Assembly: GCA_029934915.1 (NCBI GenBank)
Contig: JAOZLI010000102.1
Span: 1 to 8,825 of the forward strand
Direction: 5' to 3'
Origin: Desulfocapsa sp.
GTDB taxonomy: Bacteria; Desulfobacterota; Desulfobulbia; Desulfobulbales; Desulfocapsaceae
Length of the DNA stretch: 8,825 nucleotides
This document shows positions 6,942-8,825 of the stretch, piece after piece; the stretch's first letter is position 1, and the number at the start of each line of letters is the position of its first letter. The position numbers were made by a program, and so were the translations under genes. The notes beneath the pieces are model-generated. The model had not been told where the DNA came from. It made no database searches and worked only from the letters and a program-made list of their open reading frames with translations.

Positions 6942-7184
6942 TCATTGCTGTTGCGGTGAAAACGACTCGTCACGCCACAGGCTATCCTGATGAAGTATCA
7001 TCTCTTTTGCAGAAAACTTAGCACTATCACCAAAGCCAGGAGACTCCAGAACGAATTCCAAATATTTTATCAGTTCATCTTTTCCTATTTTGGAAGATAT
7101 CAAGCCAAGTAATACTTCAATTTGTCCCTTTTGAATAAGCAGCGTTGCTTCTATAGTTACAAGCCTTTCGTTTATATCTGACAC
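6942..7184 (-). CDS. Small protein of unknown function, GTG start
   Basis: An 80-residue soluble protein that I do not recognise. I chose the GTG at 7184 because AAGGAG lies 7 bases upstream (7192-7197), the best ribosome binding site in the area. The frame is open to a TTG at 7226, but that lies inside an inverted repeat and has no such signal. The N-terminal half (SDINERLVTIEATLLIQKGQIEVLLGL; about residues 2-28) is heptad-like and probably helical or coiled-coil. The C-terminal half is charged and ends in QQQ. There are no cysteines, signal peptide or membrane segment. It sits 42 bases upstream of the channel gene on the same strand, so a shared transcript is likely. The strong Shine-Dalgarno supports it as a real gene, but no function can be assigned. 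Confidence 0.6.
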   Translation of the reverse strand: MSDINERLVTIEATLLIQKGQIEVLLGLISSKIGKDELIKYLEFVLESPGFGDSAKFSAKEMILHQDSLWRDESFSPQQQ

Positions 7185-7219
7185 AATTTTGCTCCTTGCT
7201 TGTTGGTTTGCTAAGGGCT

Positions 7220-7248
7220 CGTTCAAAAGACGAACTTATTTTTGAACG
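7220..7248. repeat. 9-bp perfect inverted repeat between divergent genes
   Basis: CGTTCAAAA (7220-7228) pairs with TTTTGAACG (7240-7248) around an 11-base loop. The loop contains a further GAAC (7232-7235) that could pair instead with GTTC at 7221-7224, so two hairpins compete. It lies in the leader of the 80-residue gene and just upstream of the -35 of the amidohydrolase gene. It may be an operator or leader structure. Confidence 0.45.
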
Positions 7249-7257
7249 GCTCTAAAA

Positions 7258-7286
7258 TTGAAAATGGGCCAGTTTCCTGCTACAAT
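7258..7286 (+). promoter_or_regulatory. Near-consensus sigma-70 promoter of the N-terminal Gln amidohydrolase gene
   Basis: TTGAAA (7258-7263, 5 of 6) is followed by exactly 17 bases and TACAAT (7281-7286, 5 of 6). Transcription would start near 7293, about 36 bases before the ATG at 7329. This is the strongest promoter match in the window. Confidence 0.6.
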
Positions 7287-7328
7287 GACTGCTATCAGTT
7301 AATACGTTCCTTCTCCTTATGATTCTTT

Positions 7329-7835
7329 ATGAAACTCAATGGCAGCCCTGTAAAATACTGGCCCTTCTTCTGTGAGGAAAATATCTGGCACCTCTGTCAA
7401 GAGAACTTCCTGAAGCCTTTTGCACGGAAGGTTGTCTTTATTTCAAACACAAACCGATGTGTTGCGATGAAACTTCAAAAAGCAGCGCCCCCTGGTGCCC
7501 GAGTGGCATGGGATTATCATGTGATACTTTTGTTCAGGGAGTCAGAATGGAAAGTCGCCGACCTTGACACCCGCCTATCCTTACCCTGTTCAACCGAAGA
7601 ATATTTTGCCAATTCTTTTGTACCTGCAGATCCACCAACATTTCGTGTTGTGGACGTCGATGATTTCATCAGACATTTCGCCAGTGATCGTAGACATATG
7701 AGGAATCAACCACAAGCTCCACCACCGTGGAATTGCATAGGGACAGGATTCAACCTTTGGGATTTTGTTGATGTTAGCAATACTGGATATGGACGAATCT
7801 ACGATTTGAAGGAGATGGTCAAAGAATTTGGGTAG
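7329..7835 (+). CDS. Protein N-terminal glutamine amidohydrolase (NTAQ1 family)
   Basis: A 168-residue cytosolic enzyme expected to deamidate N-terminal glutamine of proteins to glutamate, releasing ammonia. NTAQ1 does this in eukaryotes as the first step of the Arg/N-degron pathway. The match runs the whole length: FFCEENIWHLCQE (13-25), VVFISN (35-40), WDYHVILL (61-68), ADLDTRLSLPC (77-87), HFASDRRHM (116-124), PPP (131-133), and a C-terminal YDLKEMVKEFG. The catalytic triad Cys-His-Asp known from human NTAQ1 corresponds to C15, H64 and D78. It is shorter than the human protein (205), mainly in loops. The start is fixed: a TGA lies in frame 9 bases upstream, and no good Shine-Dalgarno precedes the ATG, although a strong promoter does. 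In bacteria, Glu made this way could be a substrate for Bpt-type leucyl transferase feeding ClpS/ClpAP. Neither gene is in the window, so that link is inference. Confidence 0.92.
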   Translation: MKLNGSPVKYWPFFCEENIWHLCQENFLKPFARKVVFISNTNRCVAMKLQKAAPPGARVAWDYHVILLFRESEWKVADLDTRLSLPCSTEEYFANSFVPADPPTFRVVDVDDFIRHFASDRRHMRNQPQAPPPWNCIGTGFNLWDFVDVSNTGYGRIYDLKEMVKEFG

Positions 7836-7853
7836 GAGTAACTACAATAGCAC

Positions 7854-7886
7854 CATCGTACTCCCCATAAAAAAGGCAGTACGATG
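7854..7886. terminator. Hairpin between convergent genes, possible bidirectional terminator
   Basis: CATCGTACT (7854-7862) and AGTACGATG (7878-7886) form a perfect 9-bp stem, extended by two C-G pairs after a one-base mismatch. The loop carries A6. It lies in the 75-base gap between two converging genes, where a shared terminator is expected. Neither side has a good T-tract after the stem, so efficiency as an intrinsic terminator is doubtful. Confidence 0.4.
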
Positions 7887-7910
7887 ATGTTTGTAATAAG
7901 ATCAACAGAT

Positions 7911-8801
7911 TTAGACTTCTTTAATCCCCTCAAGCTTCCATTCCTCGGTACCAGCAGGTCGTGCCCAGCTCCACTCTTCGGCGAATTTCACGGGTTCTGT
8001 CATGGATCCGGAACGAAGATCTCCGCTCTTATCATCCACGGTATAATCAAGCAGATTTGCAGTAAACAGAACTGTGACGAAATCCTCGCCATCGTTAGAA
8101 CCAGCATCTACAACTTTCACCTGACGGATGGAGATACTTTCCAGCTTATTGATTTCTCCCTTGGCTTTCATTTCGTTAAATTGCGTTTCATATTCCGAAG
8201 CAAGTTGGCTTCCCAGCAGATGTCCGTAGGAGGAAAGATCGCGACGCATCCAACCGGCCTGAACTTTGAAAAACACATCGGAGGCAATTTCCACAAAATA
8301 GTCTGTATCAAAACCAGAATCACTTTGACGTATCTGATGCAGCCCTTCATCCAAACCTGAAAGCTGAGGTGCCTGTGGTGGAGGCGGAGGTGCAGAAGCA
8401 GCGCCACCAAAGGGAGAATCGTTTCGAGGCGGCTGGTATCCTGGTGATGCCCCCCTGGAAGATTTTGCCGCAAATCGTTTATAGAGAAAAAAACCAGCCA
8501 CACCAAGGAGGAGCAAGGGCAAGATCCCCATCCCTGAGCCACCCATTCCAAACATGGAGCCAAGAAGCATGCCACCTAAGGCACCACCTAAAAGGCCGCC
8601 CATCAGGCCCTTACTCATGCCTGATTTTTTCTGAGTTGTACTTTTTTGAGTCGTTGTTTTTTTAGGTGTGCTACGACTAAATGAACGTCCGCCTCCTCTT
8701 GACCGGGCATCTGAATAATCAGCGATTATCCCGGCCTCGATAAAGCAGAGGGTAAAAAACATGAGAAAAAAGGGTGTAAGCTTTCGCATAAAGAGTAACA
8801 T
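7911..8801 (-). CDS. Membrane-anchored Tim44-like domain protein
   Basis: A 296-residue protein with the layout of bacterial Tim44-like proteins. It has an N-terminal hydrophobic signal or anchor (about 5-27), a basic RSRGGGRSFSRS stretch (33-44), and a Thr/Lys/Gln low-complexity linker. A Gly/Met-rich segment (65-92) leads into a membrane helix (93-107), followed by a Pro/Ala linker with PPPPPP at 138-142 or so. The Tim44/MRPL45-type domain runs from about 160 to the end (FDTDYFVEIASDVFFKVQAGW, then a beta-rich part ending EEWKLEGIKEV). In mitochondria Tim44 helps protein import; bacterial members have no firmly known role and are often misnamed translocase subunits. AGGAG lies 7 bases before the ATG at 8801; a second ATG at 8789 is less well placed. 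It converges on the amidohydrolase gene and its promoter lies beyond the right edge. Confidence 0.85.
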   Translation of the reverse strand: MLLFMRKLTPFFLMFFTLCFIEAGIIADYSDARSRGGGRSFSRSTPKKTTTQKSTTQKKSGMSKGLMGGLLGGALGGMLLGSMFGMGGSGMGILPLLLLGVAGFFLYKRFAAKSSRGASPGYQPPRNDSPFGGAASAPPPPPQAPQLSGLDEGLHQIRQSDSGFDTDYFVEIASDVFFKVQAGWMRRDLSSYGHLLGSQLASEYETQFNEMKAKGEINKLESISIRQVKVVDAGSNDGEDFVTVLFTANLLDYTVDDKSGDLRSGSMTEPVKFAEEWSWARPAGTEEWKLEGIKEV

Positions 8802-8825
8802 ATTTATTCTCCTGAAAATTGGGTA

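Noticed and set aside
7220..7886. Idea that the NTAQ1-like gene is an integron cassette or small transposon bounded by the two inverted repeats
   Set aside because: The repeats flanking the gene are unrelated in sequence (GTTCAAAA versus CATCGTACT), there are no attC core sites, no target duplication that I can see, and the gene carries its own promoter.
7884..8360. 158-codon plus-strand open frame
   Set aside because: It is antisense to the Tim44-like gene, whose protein has a coherent layout and a good AGGAG site; the plus-strand translation shows no recognisable feature.

Overview
The window looks like chromosomal DNA from an anaerobic, respiring Gram-negative bacterium. My best guess is a Desulfobacterota (Desulfobulbales-like) member. 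The basis is a Desulfovibrio-length periplasmic nitrate reductase surrounded by multiheme cytochromes, and moderate base composition. This placement is inference: no rRNA or other marker gene is present.

Left half (1-4352, all minus strand): a periplasmic nitrate reductase (nap) operon transcribed right to left. The order is napD (chaperone), napA (molybdenum catalytic subunit), a four-heme NapB-like cytochrome whose start overlaps the napA stop, a second tetraheme cytochrome, and a Tat-exported iron-sulfur protein that runs off the left edge. No napC, napE, napF, napG or napH is visible. Electrons probably pass from a quinol-oxidising membrane module (the Fe-S protein plus an unseen partner to the left), through the two tetraheme cytochromes, to NapA.

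Middle (4353-5804): a 358-base intergenic region lies between the divergent napD and a LysE/RhtB-type exporter gene. It holds a possible sigma-54-like site facing nap, a perfect 14-base palindrome, and a sigma-70-like promoter for the exporter. An HU/IHF-family DNA-binding protein gene follows on the plus strand.

Right half (5805-8825): an MscS-type mechanosensitive channel is preceded on the minus strand by an unrecognised 80-residue gene that uses a GTG start. Divergent from these, with its own near-consensus promoter, is a gene for a protein N-terminal glutamine amidohydrolase. This is the NTAQ1 family, best known from the eukaryotic Arg/N-degron pathway, and is the most unexpected gene in the window. 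A convergent gene for a membrane-anchored Tim44-like domain protein closes the window, with a 9-bp hairpin between the two.

The most notable points are the bacterial NTAQ1 homologue with its catalytic residues intact, and the internally duplicated tetraheme NapB-like subunit in a nap operon with unusual electron-input genes. I saw no tRNA, rRNA, CRISPR array, insertion sequence or prophage.
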